Positions 26,597 through 35,261 of a stretch of 64,000 bases of DNA are shown here, one piece after another. Positions within the stretch are counted from its first letter, which is position 1; every line of letters starts with the position of its first letter. This DNA is from Bacteroidota bacterium (lineage in GTDB: Bacteria; Bacteroidota; Bacteroidia; Sphingobacteriales; Sphingobacteriaceae): contig JAFDZM010000045.1 in assembly GCA_018266915.1 (NCBI GenBank), forward strand, positions 207,922-271,921, written 5' to 3'. Below the pieces are notes generated by a model. It made no database searches, was not told the origin of the DNA, and saw nothing but the letters and a program-made list of their open reading frames with translations. Both the position numbers and the translations under genes were made by a program.

Positions 26597-26998
26597 ATGG
26601 ATCCGGAAGAACTGCTTAACGAAAATAATAACGACGGGGAAAAGAAAAAAGAAAGTCCGCTGTTAAGCCTGGAGAGAGATCTTAAGGTTTACAACGAATC
26701 GATACATGAAGTAGCGATAGAAATTATGGTGGAGGGATTGTCCAGCTATCCTATCTTCATCGCCTATCAGCACATCGTAAAACTGGGCGAACTTATCCTT
26801 GACCGCGATGACCTCAATATGGAGTGGAGTATCAACGCTTCTACCCTGGAAGAGTTTGTCGAAAAAGGTGTCATCAAGAAAGAATTGCAGGAACGCTTTA
26901 CCAAAACATACAAAAATCCACAAGATTTTATGTGCCTGTTCGTGATCGTACCTGAAGGCGCAAACTTTGTCTACTTTCCTTATAAAAAAAGCAGTTGA
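26597..26998 (+). CDS. Conserved-looking hypothetical protein, 133 residues
   Basis: A charged, disordered N-terminus (LLNENNNDGEKKKESPLLSL) precedes a compact alpha/beta body (IEIMVEGLSSYPIFIAYQH, VKLGELILDRDDLNMEWSIN) ending in FLIVPEG-like strands (DFMCLFVIVPEGANFVYFPY). No catalytic motif is visible and no signal peptide. It lies between rlmD and a phosphoribosyltransferase gene, all on the + strand, separated by word arrays. Confidence 0.7.
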   Translation: MDPEELLNENNNDGEKKKESPLLSLERDLKVYNESIHEVAIEIMVEGLSSYPIFIAYQHIVKLGELILDRDDLNMEWSINASTLEEFVEKGVIKKELQERFTKTYKNPQDFMCLFVIVPEGANFVYFPYKKSS

Positions 26999-27103
26999 AA
27001 GGTTGCAAAGTTTGAATGTTGCAAAGTTGAGTTTATCTTTACCATGAGTTTTAAGGATAGGCTAACATTTCAACTTTCCAACCTTACAACTTTACAACAA
27101 TAA
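26994..27103. repeat. Inverted pair of octamer arrays
   Basis: Left arm in 8-bp register: GTTGAAAG, GTTGCAAA, GTTTGAAT, GTTGCAAA, GTTGAGTT (26994-27033), its first unit containing the TGA stop of the preceding gene. Right arm: AACATTTC, AACTTTCC, AACCTTAC, AACTTTAC, AACAATAA (27064-27103), the reverse complement word, ending 2 nt before the next ATG. The arms can fold together. Confidence 0.75.
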
Positions 27104-27105
27104 AC

Positions 27106-27612
27106 ATGGAAAAAAAGATCCTCATATTAAACCAGCACCAGATAGAGCAAAAGATTGATCGTATTGCTTACCAGCTGCTGGAAGATAATTTTGACGAAGA
27201 AGAGATCATCATCGCGGGTATATTGCCGCGCGGTAATTATTTGGCTGAAAGAATAAAACAGATCCTCGATAAAATTGCGCCGTTCAAAAGCACGTTGATG
27301 AATATCGAGCTGGAAAAACAAAGCAGCAGTCTTAGGGCTAAAACTGATACGGATATCCAAATCTGCCACAACAAAGTGGTTATTATTGTTGATGACGTAC
27401 TAAATAGCGGCAAAACTTTAGCTTACGGGTTTGGCGTTTTTCTTGATGTTCCATTAAAGAAATTGAGAACTGTCGTGTTGGTCGACCGTAACCACAAAAG
27501 CTTCCCGGTAACTACCGACTATTCCGGCATAGCGCTTTCTACCGTATTAAAGGAGCATGTAGATGTAGTGCTGAATGAAGATGGTAAAGAGGATGCGGTG
27601 TATTTGAGGTAA
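27106..27612 (+). CDS. PyrR-like phosphoribosyltransferase
   Basis: 168 residues. A type I PRTase fold with the PRPP-binding motif VVIIVDDVLNSGKT at about residue 90-103 and the upstream loop IAGILPRGNYLAERI. Members are uracil/hypoxanthine PRTases or PyrR-type regulators of pyrimidine genes; this one lacks neighbours of pyrimidine synthesis, so a salvage role or regulation in trans are both possible. It follows the 133-residue gene across an inverted word-array pair. Confidence 0.85.
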   Translation: MEKKILILNQHQIEQKIDRIAYQLLEDNFDEEEIIIAGILPRGNYLAERIKQILDKIAPFKSTLMNIELEKQSSSLRAKTDTDIQICHNKVVIIVDDVLNSGKTLAYGFGVFLDVPLKKLRTVVLVDRNHKSFPVTTDYSGIALSTVLKEHVDVVLNEDGKEDAVYLR

Positions 27613-27617
27613 GATTT

Positions 27618-27760
27618 ATGTCCCGTGAAAATGCAATAATCAAAAAGACTGGAATCTCACTGAAGAAGAATGGGATCATATGGAGGAAGGTATAGATGAC
27701 GCCGAAAATGGTCGTGTTCTTTCCTCGGAAAAGTTCTGGGATTTGTTAAAGAACGACTAA
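27618..27760 (+). pseudogene. Frameshifted small antitoxin-like gene
   Basis: Starting at ATG 27618 one frame gives MSRENA and then drifts to a stop; shifting by one base at about 27635-27640 restores DWNLTEEEWDHMEEGIDDAE followed by NGRVLSSEKFWDLLKND and a stop at 27760. The repaired protein would be 47 residues, and 143 nt is exactly one base short of that. The pattern (acidic helices, GRVxSxEKxW) resembles small addiction-module antitoxins. No toxin is beside it. Confidence 0.45.
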
Positions 27761-27770
27761 AATATATAGG

Positions 27771-27912
27771 TTCATTCTGAGCGAGAGCGAAGAATCTAAT
27801 CCGGAGTTTGATTACTAACGGGAATATCAAACTGGAACCAGGAGGCTGAACTACAATACAGATAAAAACGATATTATTCGCAACAAATCCTTCACTATCG
27901 TTCAGGATGACA
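27771..27912. repeat. Dispersed inverted-repeat element, copy B
   Basis: Ends TTCATTCTGAGCGAGAGCGA.. and ..TATCGTTCAGGATGACA form an imperfect inverted repeat over about 27 bp, and the latter end matches the TGTCAT-type end of the element at 24920. The 142 bp are non-coding and lie between the antitoxin remnant and aroK. Confidence 0.55.
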
Positions 27913-27923
27913 ATTGAGGTTAT

Positions 27924-28427
27924 TTAATACGCCCCTATCACCTGCTCCAATTTCTCCGCAGTCAAACTCAAGCCATCCACAATAATACTCGCCTGCGAGT
28001 AAAACTTTTCACGTTCATCTAATTTTTGTTCGATAAACTCCACGAGTGCATCGCCATGCTTGTCTTGTAATAATGGACGTTCTTCTTTACCAGTTTCAAG
28101 GCGATCAGCTAAAGTTTTTGGACTAAGTTTGATATAAACTGACTTGCCGTTGGCTTTCATCCAGTCCATATTATCAAAGAAGCATGGTAAACCGCCACCA
28201 GTTGAAATAATAGCGTTATCGGGATACAAGGTCTTTTTTAACACTTGCGATTCTAACTGTCGAAATGCTTCCTCGCCAAATAACTGGAAATATTCGGCTA
28301 TGCTTAGCTCTACTTGCTGCTCCAGCTTATGGTCAAGGTCGATAAACTCATAACCTATCCTGCTTGCCAGTTTGCGGCCCAAAGTCGTTTTGCCGCTGCC
28401 CATAAACCCAATTAAAAATATCTTCAT
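27924..28427 (-). CDS. aroK: Shikimate kinase
   Basis: 167 residues. Walker A GFMGSGKTT (residues 7-15), the DxD shikimate site FIDLDHKLE, FRQLES with the conserved arginine, STGGGLP and the lid arginine region LETGKEERPLL. It phosphorylates shikimate with ATP in the chorismate pathway, in the cytoplasm. It is the last gene of a tight minus-strand operon after the DppB-type permease (5-nt gap), not near other aro genes. Confidence 0.95.
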   Translation of the reverse strand: MKIFLIGFMGSGKTTLGRKLASRIGYEFIDLDHKLEQQVELSIAEYFQLFGEEAFRQLESQVLKKTLYPDNAIISTGGGLPCFFDNMDWMKANGKSVYIKLSPKTLADRLETGKEERPLLQDKHGDALVEFIEQKLDEREKFYSQASIIVDGLSLTAEKLEQVIGAY

Positions 28428-28432
28428 AAAAA

Positions 28433-29491
28433 TTAACTCAACTTAACCCGCGGATCGATCCACACATACAGCACGTCCACCAGGATATTGATCACGACAA
28501 ATATAAAAGCAATAAATAAAATGGAACCCATCACCACCGGGAAGTCCGACATCTCTAACGCATCTACCGTCGCTTTACCTAAGCCATTATAACCAAACAC
28601 ATATTCTACAAAAAATGAGCCCGCCAACAGCGAAGCAAACCAGTTGGCAATAGCGGTAATTACCGGATTAAGGGCATTCTTTAAAGCATGACGATAGATG
28701 ATTGTGCGCTCGCCTAAACCTTTTGCTCTGGCAGTTCGGATGTAATCCTGGCCAAGTACATCGAGCATAGCACTGCGAGTCAGTTGTACAATAATAGCTA
28801 ACGGGCGCAATCCCAAGGTGACCATCGGTAGCACCAGATTACGCCAGGTAATAATTTCTCCCCTAAAAGGATCGTAACTATACAAGCTGCCCGACATATT
28901 GAGGCCGGTATATTTATTCAGCACAAAGCCGAATATCCAGGCGATGATAATACCTGCAAAAAAAGATGGCGCTGATATGCCTAAAGTAGAAAACGTCAAT
29001 GCGGCCCTGTCTATCCACGTATTTTGATGCACCGCGCTTAATACGCCCAAAAGCACGCCAATTATGATTGCAAAAATCATAGCAGTTGTAGCCAGTATCA
29101 ATGTATTGGGGATTACTCCCAGTAACAACGAGGCTACATCCTTACGTGTCTGGTATGATCGGCGCAAATAAGGCCATTTGAGTGCAATTGTTTTTTCTTT
29201 TGAAATTGGTATCAGGGAAACATAATGATAACGCTGGCGTTCCTCATCGTTTCTTGCATGGACTGCAATCGGCGAAAGATCATTCAAATAATAAATAAAC
29301 TGCACTGGAACCGGTTTATCAAGGCCAAATTCCTTACGAACGGCCTGCAGTGACTGTACATCGGCACGCTGGCCCTGCGTCATCCTAGCCGGGTCGACCG
29401 GCAAAATGTTGAACAGGAAAAATACCACAACTACTATCCCCAGCATTACTGCTACCCCATAACCCAACTTGCGCAGAATGTAGCCGATCAT
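28433..29491 (-). CDS. ABC transporter permease of the peptide/nickel (DppB/OppB) type
   Basis: 352 residues. An N-terminal helix (GYGVAVMLGIVVVVFFLFNI), a long periplasmic insert, then five membrane helices with the EAA loop DYIRTARAKGLGERTIIYRH characteristic of the BPD_transp_1 family. It would form a heterodimeric pore with a DppC-type partner and use ATPases and a binding protein; none of these is in the window. It lies between a BT_3928-type gene and aroK with 5-nt gaps on both sides. Confidence 0.9.
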   Translation of the reverse strand: MIGYILRKLGYGVAVMLGIVVVVFFLFNILPVDPARMTQGQRADVQSLQAVRKEFGLDKPVPVQFIYYLNDLSPIAVHARNDEERQRYHYVSLIPISKEKTIALKWPYLRRSYQTRKDVASLLLGVIPNTLILATTAMIFAIIIGVLLGVLSAVHQNTWIDRAALTFSTLGISAPSFFAGIIIAWIFGFVLNKYTGLNMSGSLYSYDPFRGEIITWRNLVLPMVTLGLRPLAIIVQLTRSAMLDVLGQDYIRTARAKGLGERTIIYRHALKNALNPVITAIANWFASLLAGSFFVEYVFGYNGLGKATVDALEMSDFPVVMGSILFIAFIFVVINILVDVLYVWIDPRVKLS

Positions 29492-29496
29492 AGCAT

Positions 29497-30642
29497 TTAC
29501 TTCTGAAAATACTGTTTTACCAAATCGTCATATTTCGGCACCGAGTGGTAGTGCCATTTATTTAGGATGGCTCCATTTTTCATCAGAATAATACCCGGAT
29601 TAGCGCGAACCATCGATTTTAGCGGGACTTCATCGGCATAAAATATCTCCATCACCAGGTGGTTCTTTTTAGCAAATGCCTCTGCATCTTTTGCTGAGTT
29701 TGAGGTCAACAATACCGTGCGCGTATTAAAATCATGGATCAAGTTGGCAGCCGTCGCATTTAACTTGCCAATCGCCTCAACATTGGTGTGATTCAAATCG
29801 TATGCAACTACAATCAAGCTGTTATATGGATTGGATAAGAGTTCATTGGTATAATTATTTCCTTGCGCATCTTGTATTGAAAGGTCTTTTATTGGCGCCT
29901 CATAACCTTTTTTTACCAATTTGTTTTCAGGCGTACCAATAACCGTCCAGTCATTATCCTTCCAGATATTGCTGCTCAAATACTCCTTATCGGTCATCAC
30001 CTTGGTGTCGCCTGTTTTTTTATTTTTCAGGTTGTAAGTGATCTCAAATTCATCCGGTTTTGCCCCCGGCGGGATTTTCATTTCATCGGAGATATTGGCA
30101 CCCACTTTATAAGGTAGAAAGTCAATCACCGGCATAAAGTTGTAAGTATATAATCCTATCCCAACCGCAACAACAGCTGAACCGATCAGCAGGTTATCAC
30201 CCGTCTTTTTACTAAATGCAGGTTCTATCGTTCTACGGTTGATGAATATAACGATGATCAATAGGAGCAGAACTAAGTCTTTACTAAACGATTGCCAGGG
30301 TGTAAGCGGAATGGCATCCCCAAAGCAGCCGCAGGTTTGTACTACTTTAAAATAAGCAGAGTAGAATGTGAGGAATGCAAAGAAGATAATGAGCAGCAGC
30401 AATCCCCAGGCAACAGATTTTGCCCGCACTCCTATCAGTAAAGCAAAACCCAGGATGATCTCCAGTGAACATAAAATGATGGACATGCTCAAGGCAAAAC
30501 TATCCAGGAAGCCGATATGGAAAACCTCGAAATATTCTTCGAGCTTATAGGAAAACCCAAGCGGATCATTGATCTTGATCAGGCCGGAGAAGATGAACAG
30601 CAGTCCGACAAATATCCGGCAAAACCAAACCAGCTTTTTCAT
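29497..30642 (-). CDS. BT_3928-type protein: DoxX/MauE-like membrane domain plus thioredoxin-like domain
   Basis: 381 residues. Four membrane helices of the DoxX/MauE type cover about residues 5-135 and carry a CGCFGD motif (C104, C106), the redox-active site of MauE-like proteins. A further helix lies near 150-170, and the C-terminal 180 residues look like a thioredoxin fold (NSLIVVAYDLNHTNVEAIGK, NPGIILMKNGAILNKW) that lacks CxxC. It is probably an envelope redox or electron-transfer component; the partner is unknown. It overlaps the DUF1599 gene by 4 bp and precedes the permease by 5 nt. Confidence 0.82.
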   Translation of the reverse strand: MKKLVWFCRIFVGLLFIFSGLIKINDPLGFSYKLEEYFEVFHIGFLDSFALSMSIILCSLEIILGFALLIGVRAKSVAWGLLLLIIFFAFLTFYSAYFKVVQTCGCFGDAIPLTPWQSFSKDLVLLLLIIVIFINRRTIEPAFSKKTGDNLLIGSAVVAVGIGLYTYNFMPVIDFLPYKVGANISDEMKIPPGAKPDEFEITYNLKNKKTGDTKVMTDKEYLSSNIWKDNDWTVIGTPENKLVKKGYEAPIKDLSIQDAQGNNYTNELLSNPYNSLIVVAYDLNHTNVEAIGKLNATAANLIHDFNTRTVLLTSNSAKDAEAFAKKNHLVMEIFYADEVPLKSMVRANPGIILMKNGAILNKWHYHSVPKYDDLVKQYFQK

Positions 30643-31178
30643 TTCACACCCAATTTAATCAAAGCAAAAACTGCATAATTTAGCATATCCTGGTAATTGG
30701 CTACTACACCTTCCGATGCCAGCGTCTGCCCCTTATTGTCTTCAATTTGCTTTACGCGCAGCAATTTCATCAATATCAGATCGGTTAATGAGCTGATACG
30801 CATGTCGCGCCATGCCTCGCCATAATCATGATTTTTGGCGAACATCAGGTCCTTTGTAGCATTGGATTTTTCATCAAACATAGCGCTCACATGCTCTACC
30901 GAAAGTTCGGTAGGTGTGTCAGGACCAGAATCCAACTGCATCATTGCAATCAAACAATAATTGACAATGCCGATGTACTCACTATTGATATCCTCGTCAA
31001 CCTTTGATACTTTCTTTTCCTCGAGGGTGCGTATGCGTTGGGCCTTGATAAAAATCTGATCGGTGATGGATTCGATGCGCAGGATGCGCCAAGCTGTCCC
31101 ATAATCGCGGGTTTTCTTCATGAAAAGCCCTTTACAAATCTTAATTACCGCGTCGTATTCTGCTGCTGTGTTGGCCAA
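30639..31178 (-). CDS. DUF1599 protein
   Basis: 179 residues from a TTG at 31178; the frame also opens at another TTG at 31223. The TTG at 31178 puts the start at LANTAAEYDAVIKICKGLF, matching the length of the family (about 180), and no ATG exists before residue 34 of the long frame. It contains two copies of the DUF1599 motif, KTRDYGTAWRILRIESITD and KNHDYGEAWRDMRISSLTD, each followed by QIF/LIL-K-R-(I/V). Function is unknown. It heads the operon DUF1599, BT_3928, DppB, aroK. Confidence 0.82.
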   Translation of the reverse strand: MANTAAEYDAVIKICKGLFMKKTRDYGTAWRILRIESITDQIFIKAQRIRTLEEKKVSKVDEDINSEYIGIVNYCLIAMMQLDSGPDTPTELSVEHVSAMFDEKSNATKDLMFAKNHDYGEAWRDMRISSLTDLILMKLLRVKQIEDNKGQTLASEGVVANYQDMLNYAVFALIKLGVK

Positions 31179-31274
31179 GGTAGATTTTATGATTATAATT
31201 GTCTGATAATTATCTATAAGCAAAGGCTACTTAACTCTAACCTTTTCACCGTTTTACTCGTTTTAACCTGAATA

Positions 31275-32132
31275 ATGGCTAAAGATACACTTTTTAAGAA
31301 AAAGGTAACCATAAATACAGGTGGTAAACTGATCGACCTGAGCGTGCCGAAGGTGATGGGTATTATCAATATTACGCCCGATTCGTTCTATGCCGGCAGC
31401 CGTAAACCGCTACTAAATGATGCTCTGCTTCAGGCAAATAAGATGCTGGCTGATGGTGCCGATTTCTTAGATATCGGTTCTTATTCATCACGCCCGGGTG
31501 CTGAGGATATTTCGGAGCAGGAGGAAATTGACCGCCTGTTACCAGTTGTTGAACTGATCACTGCCAATCATCCTGATGCTTTTATTTCGATAGATACTTT
31601 TCGCGCCTATGTAGCTGAGGTGGCAATAAGAGCTGGTGCACATATTATTAATGATATATCAGGCGGACAACTGGATGAAAACATGTTTGCCACTGTGGCC
31701 AGACTGAAGGTGCCGTACATTTTGATGCACATGAAAGGCAATCCGCAGAACATGACCCAACGTGCATCCTACAAAGATGTGTTTACCGAAGTGCTGGATT
31801 ATTTTGCCTGGCGATACCATCAATTGAAGCAGTTAGGCATTCATGACGTCATTATCGACCCCGGATTCGGTTTCGCAAAAAATGCCGACCACAATTATAC
31901 CTTGATGAACCGTCTGAACGAGTTTGATGTACTGGGCCTGCCTATACTTGTCGGTGTATCACGCAAACGTATGGTGTATGGCGTAACTGGTGGAACAGCT
32001 GATGAAGCATTAAATGGCACTACGGCTTTAAATACTATAGCGCTCACAAAAGGGGCCAATATTTTGCGCGTTCACGATGTAAAGGAAGCTGCAGAAGCTA
32101 TCCGGATATACCTGAAATCGAAAGAAGCCTAA
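31275..32132 (+). CDS. folP: Dihydropteroate synthase
   Basis: 285 residues. TIM-barrel enzyme joining p-aminobenzoate to the dihydropterin pyrophosphate in folate synthesis. Seen are VMGIINITPDSFYAGS, FLDIGSYSSRPGA, ISIDTFRA, INDISGG, LMHMKGNPQNMTQ, IIDPGFGFAKNADHN and VGVSRKRM. Divergent from the DUF1599 operon across about 95 bp and convergent, with a 4-bp overlap, with the lipoprotein gene downstream. Confidence 0.96.
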   Translation: MAKDTLFKKKVTINTGGKLIDLSVPKVMGIINITPDSFYAGSRKPLLNDALLQANKMLADGADFLDIGSYSSRPGAEDISEQEEIDRLLPVVELITANHPDAFISIDTFRAYVAEVAIRAGAHIINDISGGQLDENMFATVARLKVPYILMHMKGNPQNMTQRASYKDVFTEVLDYFAWRYHQLKQLGIHDVIIDPGFGFAKNADHNYTLMNRLNEFDVLGLPILVGVSRKRMVYGVTGGTADEALNGTTALNTIALTKGANILRVHDVKEAAEAIRIYLKSKEA

Positions 32133-32515
32133 TCTGATATTTTCTGATAATCTGAAGCAATACCGTCGGTCACGGTAGTACCGATGGTCATTGTTGTACC
32201 ATTCCTGCTGAAGGCGTCGCCGTAGGTGATGTTATCGAAATATATAGCGTATCCATCCGGATTAGTGTAATGCTTGATATGAAAAACCCCGGTTGCGGCT
32301 AGTTTATTTGCTTCGAAACGCTTATATGTGCTGTCGCTACTAAACTGCAGAATATTGCCATTGCCCGCTTTATAAACCGAATCAAATCCTGCCAGACCAC
32401 CATAGCTATGCCGAAGTTCCCATTTACCAAACAAGGTTGGCGATACGGGGCTGCTTTTTTTGCAACTAACTGAACATATAGCTATTGCAATGATAATTAG
32501 TACTGCTGATCTCAT
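32129..32515 (-). CDS. Small lipoprotein, lipocalin-like
   Basis: 128 residues from the ATG at 32515 (the frame runs 16 codons further up). Lipobox IAICSVSC with Cys18, then KKSS. The rest, FGKWELRHSYGG, DSTYKRFEANK and ATGVFHIKHY, resembles the short beta-barrel lipoproteins of Bacteroidota (lipocalin-like domain). Membrane-anchored; ligand unknown. Confidence 0.75.
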   Translation of the reverse strand: MRSAVLIIIAIAICSVSCKKSSPVSPTLFGKWELRHSYGGLAGFDSVYKAGNGNILQFSSDSTYKRFEANKLAATGVFHIKHYTNPDGYAIYFDNITYGDAFSRNGTTMTIGTTVTDGIASDYQKISD

Positions 32516-32717
32516 AATGCGTTTTTCTAATTTATTACGACGATAACCGGACTGATGTAACAAGCTGATTGCTTTTATTTTACTACCGTACGGAATCGAA
32601 CAGTAAATGTATCAAAATGACTCGAAATAGCATTTAATTACAAGTTTAAACAACTGTAAATTAATTATTTACAATATCGGCATTCCGTTTGATGTGGAAT
32701 AAAACAAGCACTCGAAT

Positions 32718-33068
32718 ATGTCTTATTTCCGTAAAAAGCTTGAACGTCGTACCTTCTCACAAGACCGGTACTATACCCTTATTAAACGCCAGAAAGAGGG
32801 CACAGCAACGTTTAATGAACTCACCGAACTGGATGAGATCGTAAACCGTGTACCCGATATCCGTGACCTGGTGATCCGTGAGAATTTTGGCGAGGAAGAT
32901 ATTGAGACAGACAACCCAACAAACGGACCAGCTGGTCAAGAGCTGATCTCGACTTCGATTACTCCGCACCCAAATTTACTAACCCGTATCAAAAACTGGT
33001 TAAACCGCAATTTTATCGATGAAGTTTCTGTGGATGATAAGAATTTGGAGACAGGATTTAGTTTGTAA
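32718..33068 (+). CDS. Hypothetical protein, 116 residues
   Basis: Basic N-terminus (MSYFRKKLERRTFSQDRYYT), a helical segment (FNELTELDEIVNRVPDIRDL) and an acidic, Asn/Pro-rich linker before a last helix (LLTRIKNWLNRNFI). The N-terminal helix pair vaguely resembles the starts of sigma-factor regulatory (anti-sigma) proteins, but there is no membrane segment. I do not recognise it. Confidence 0.55.
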   Translation: MSYFRKKLERRTFSQDRYYTLIKRQKEGTATFNELTELDEIVNRVPDIRDLVIRENFGEEDIETDNPTNGPAGQELISTSITPHPNLLTRIKNWLNRNFIDEVSVDDKNLETGFSL

Positions 33069-33093
33069 AGAATAGTATTATGAATACTGGCTT

Positions 33094-33135
33094 CAGTTTG
33101 CAATCTCCGGGCTAATTCCTGATAGTTACAAACTG
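33094..33135. repeat. Weak inverted repeat CAGTTTG / CAAACTG
   Basis: Seven-bp arms separated by 28 nt in the 118-bp spacer between two convergent hypothetical genes. A longer near-inverted pattern around CAGACTGAAACT follows. It may be a decayed repeat element or a weak terminator. Confidence 0.3.
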
Positions 33136-33186
33136 TCTTTTATCCGTGATTCCAGTCACAGACTGAAACTAGTTTAGGGTGGAATG

Positions 33187-33693
33187 TTAATCTAAAGACC
33201 TTATAGGCAAATCAAGCCCCCAACTACTTTCAAGGAATAACGTGTTATGGTCGAATTCACTATAAGCTAAGATTACACTTTTAACTTCCCTTATTAAAGC
33301 TGAATAATAATGACTATCCAGAAGGGTTTCAAAAAGCTTGGTTTCCTCACTACTATCTTGTAAGAAGATAACCGCCGGATCTTCATAATATTTCCAAAGC
33401 TTAGAAAGTTGTTTCCTGTTAAACATCATAGCTATGGGCTTTAACCTGAATAATAACCGATAATTATTCGGTCCCTCATCTATAAAAAACTCTTCCGCTA
33501 AACTCAATACTATTTCTTCGAATTCCGAACCGGGATAATCGATTCGAATACCATAAAAATAAATTTTGCTGCAATCTTTTAATAAAGTATCAAATATGAT
33601 ATTCCATTTAACCGCACTTATATCAATCTCGTTTGACGAGTCTTGAATATACGCGTAATTATCTCTATGCAATTTAAACTTTAGACTACCCAT
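33187..33693 (-). CDS. Hypothetical protein, 168 residues
   Basis: No signal peptide or membrane helix. It is acidic and rich in aromatic residues and looks like a compact alpha/beta protein (KIYFYGIRIDYPGSEFEEIV, YRLLFRLKPIAMMFNRKQLS, LSKLWKYYEDPAVIFLQDSS). No domain recognised. It lies 31 bp after the GH3 gene on the same strand and may be co-transcribed. Immunity-type proteins can look like this, but there is no toxin gene nearby. Confidence 0.6.
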   Translation of the reverse strand: MGSLKFKLHRDNYAYIQDSSNEIDISAVKWNIIFDTLLKDCSKIYFYGIRIDYPGSEFEEIVLSLAEEFFIDEGPNNYRLLFRLKPIAMMFNRKQLSKLWKYYEDPAVIFLQDSSEETKLFETLLDSHYYSALIREVKSVILAYSEFDHNTLFLESSWGLDLPIRSLD

Positions 33694-33723
33694 ATTTTAG
33701 GCTTAGGTATTATCATTGTTCTC

Positions 33724-35244
33724 TTACCCCACCAACTCCATCATCAACAATATCGAATCAATATACTCCCGGTCATTAGCCAAACGCGGCACTTTATGCT
33801 GACCGCCCAGTTTGCCTTTCTCCTTCATCCAGTTAAAGAAAGTTCCCTGCCTTGCGCGGTGCACTATCGGGCGGCGAAGGGCCATGTCTTTGAAACGCTT
33901 GGCATCATAATCGGAGTTGATCTTGCGGAGAGTTTCATCCAGCAGATCGACAAAGCGTTCAAATTCAGGCGGACTTTTTTCAAACTCAACGATCCATTCA
34001 TGCGCGCCATTTTTATCGCCATTGAAATATACAGGCGCTGCGGTATACTCCCTAATAATAGCGCCGGTTTGCATGCATGCTTCTTCCAAAGCGCGTTCTG
34101 CATTATCGATAATTAGCTCTTCGCCAAAAGCATTGATAAAGTGCTTAGTGCGGCCGGTAATCTGTATTCTGAATGGAGCAAGCGAGGTAAAGCGAATTGT
34201 ATCCCCTATCATATACCGCCAAAGGCCGGCATTAGTGCTGATGATAAGCGCGTAGTTTTTATTCAGCTCGACTTCATCCAGCGTTAATGTCTTTGGGTTC
34301 TCATCATGCAGATGCTCCAAAGGCAAAAACTCATAGAAAATACCATAATCGAGCATCAGCAGCAGATCACCATATTCTTCCTGGTCCTGTATGCCGAAGA
34401 AACCTTCCGATGCATTATAGGTTTCCAGGTAATGCATATCATCCTTGGGGATCAGTTGCCTGAACTGTTCTCGGTATGGGGTAAAACTAACCGCGCCGTG
34501 ATAATACAGCTCCAGGTTGGGCCATACTTCCAGCAGGTTATTTTTCCCGGTTATCTCCAGTATACGTTTGAATAATAATAAATTCCAGGTTGGTACGCCG
34601 CTTATGCTGGTTACATTTACATCTTTAGTGGCAAGAGCCATTTTTTCGATCTTTTCCTCGAAGTTTTCCAGCAGGGCAATGTCAATATGCGGGGTGCGTA
34701 AAAACTCGGCCCACATCGGCAGGTTCTTCATCAAAACAGCAGAAAGATCGCCGAAAAAAGTATCGGCATTCAACTGGCTCACCTGGTGGCTGCCGCCTAA
34801 GGTTAACGTTTTGCCGGTAAATACGCGCGCATTAGGCCGATTATTCAGATAAAGGGTAAGCATGTCCTTACCACCCTTAAAATGGCATTCTTCTAATGAT
34901 TCTTCACTTACAGGGATGAACTTGCTGCGATCACTAGTAGTTCCCGATGACTTGGCGAACCACCTGATGCTGGATGGCCATAGCACGTTCTGTTCGCCTT
35001 TCAGCATCCGCTCTATGTAGGGCTTTAGCGTATCGTAGTTTTGTATAGGGACGCGCTCCTTAAACTGACCAAGGTTCTCGATGCTTTTGTAATGAAATTT
35101 CCGGCCCCATTCGGTATTCTCGGCCCCCGCAACCAACTGTTCAAACCATTCCTCCTGCACCTCGTTTGGATACTTCATAAAAAGCTCTATCTGGTGGATA
35201 CGCTTCTTGATGAACCATGTAAACACTGAGTTAATAAGCGTCAT
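33724..35244 (-). CDS. GH3 auxin-responsive-promoter family protein (acyl-acid amido synthetase-like)
   Basis: 506 residues, the length of bacterial GH3 proteins. ANL-type adenylating enzyme features: P-loop-like SSGTTSDRSKFIPVS, YYHGAVSFTPYREQFRQLIP, YNASEGFFGIQDQ, LWRYMIGDTIRFT and the hinge GRTKHFINAFGEEL. Plant relatives conjugate amino acids to jasmonate or auxin; the bacterial substrate is unknown. It follows lptB in the same direction after a 125-bp spacer that contains inverted heptamer arrays. Confidence 0.9.
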   Translation of the reverse strand: MTLINSVFTWFIKKRIHQIELFMKYPNEVQEEWFEQLVAGAENTEWGRKFHYKSIENLGQFKERVPIQNYDTLKPYIERMLKGEQNVLWPSSIRWFAKSSGTTSDRSKFIPVSEESLEECHFKGGKDMLTLYLNNRPNARVFTGKTLTLGGSHQVSQLNADTFFGDLSAVLMKNLPMWAEFLRTPHIDIALLENFEEKIEKMALATKDVNVTSISGVPTWNLLLFKRILEITGKNNLLEVWPNLELYYHGAVSFTPYREQFRQLIPKDDMHYLETYNASEGFFGIQDQEEYGDLLLMLDYGIFYEFLPLEHLHDENPKTLTLDEVELNKNYALIISTNAGLWRYMIGDTIRFTSLAPFRIQITGRTKHFINAFGEELIIDNAERALEEACMQTGAIIREYTAAPVYFNGDKNGAHEWIVEFEKSPPEFERFVDLLDETLRKINSDYDAKRFKDMALRRPIVHRARQGTFFNWMKEKGKLGGQHKVPRLANDREYIDSILLMMELVG

Positions 35245-35261
35245 AGAGGATTGGTTGATTA

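Noticed and set aside
32581..32610. tRNA-like T-arm (minus strand GTTCGATTCC)
   Set aside because: Only four of five stem pairs form and no anticodon or D arm precedes it; likely chance or a very old remnant.
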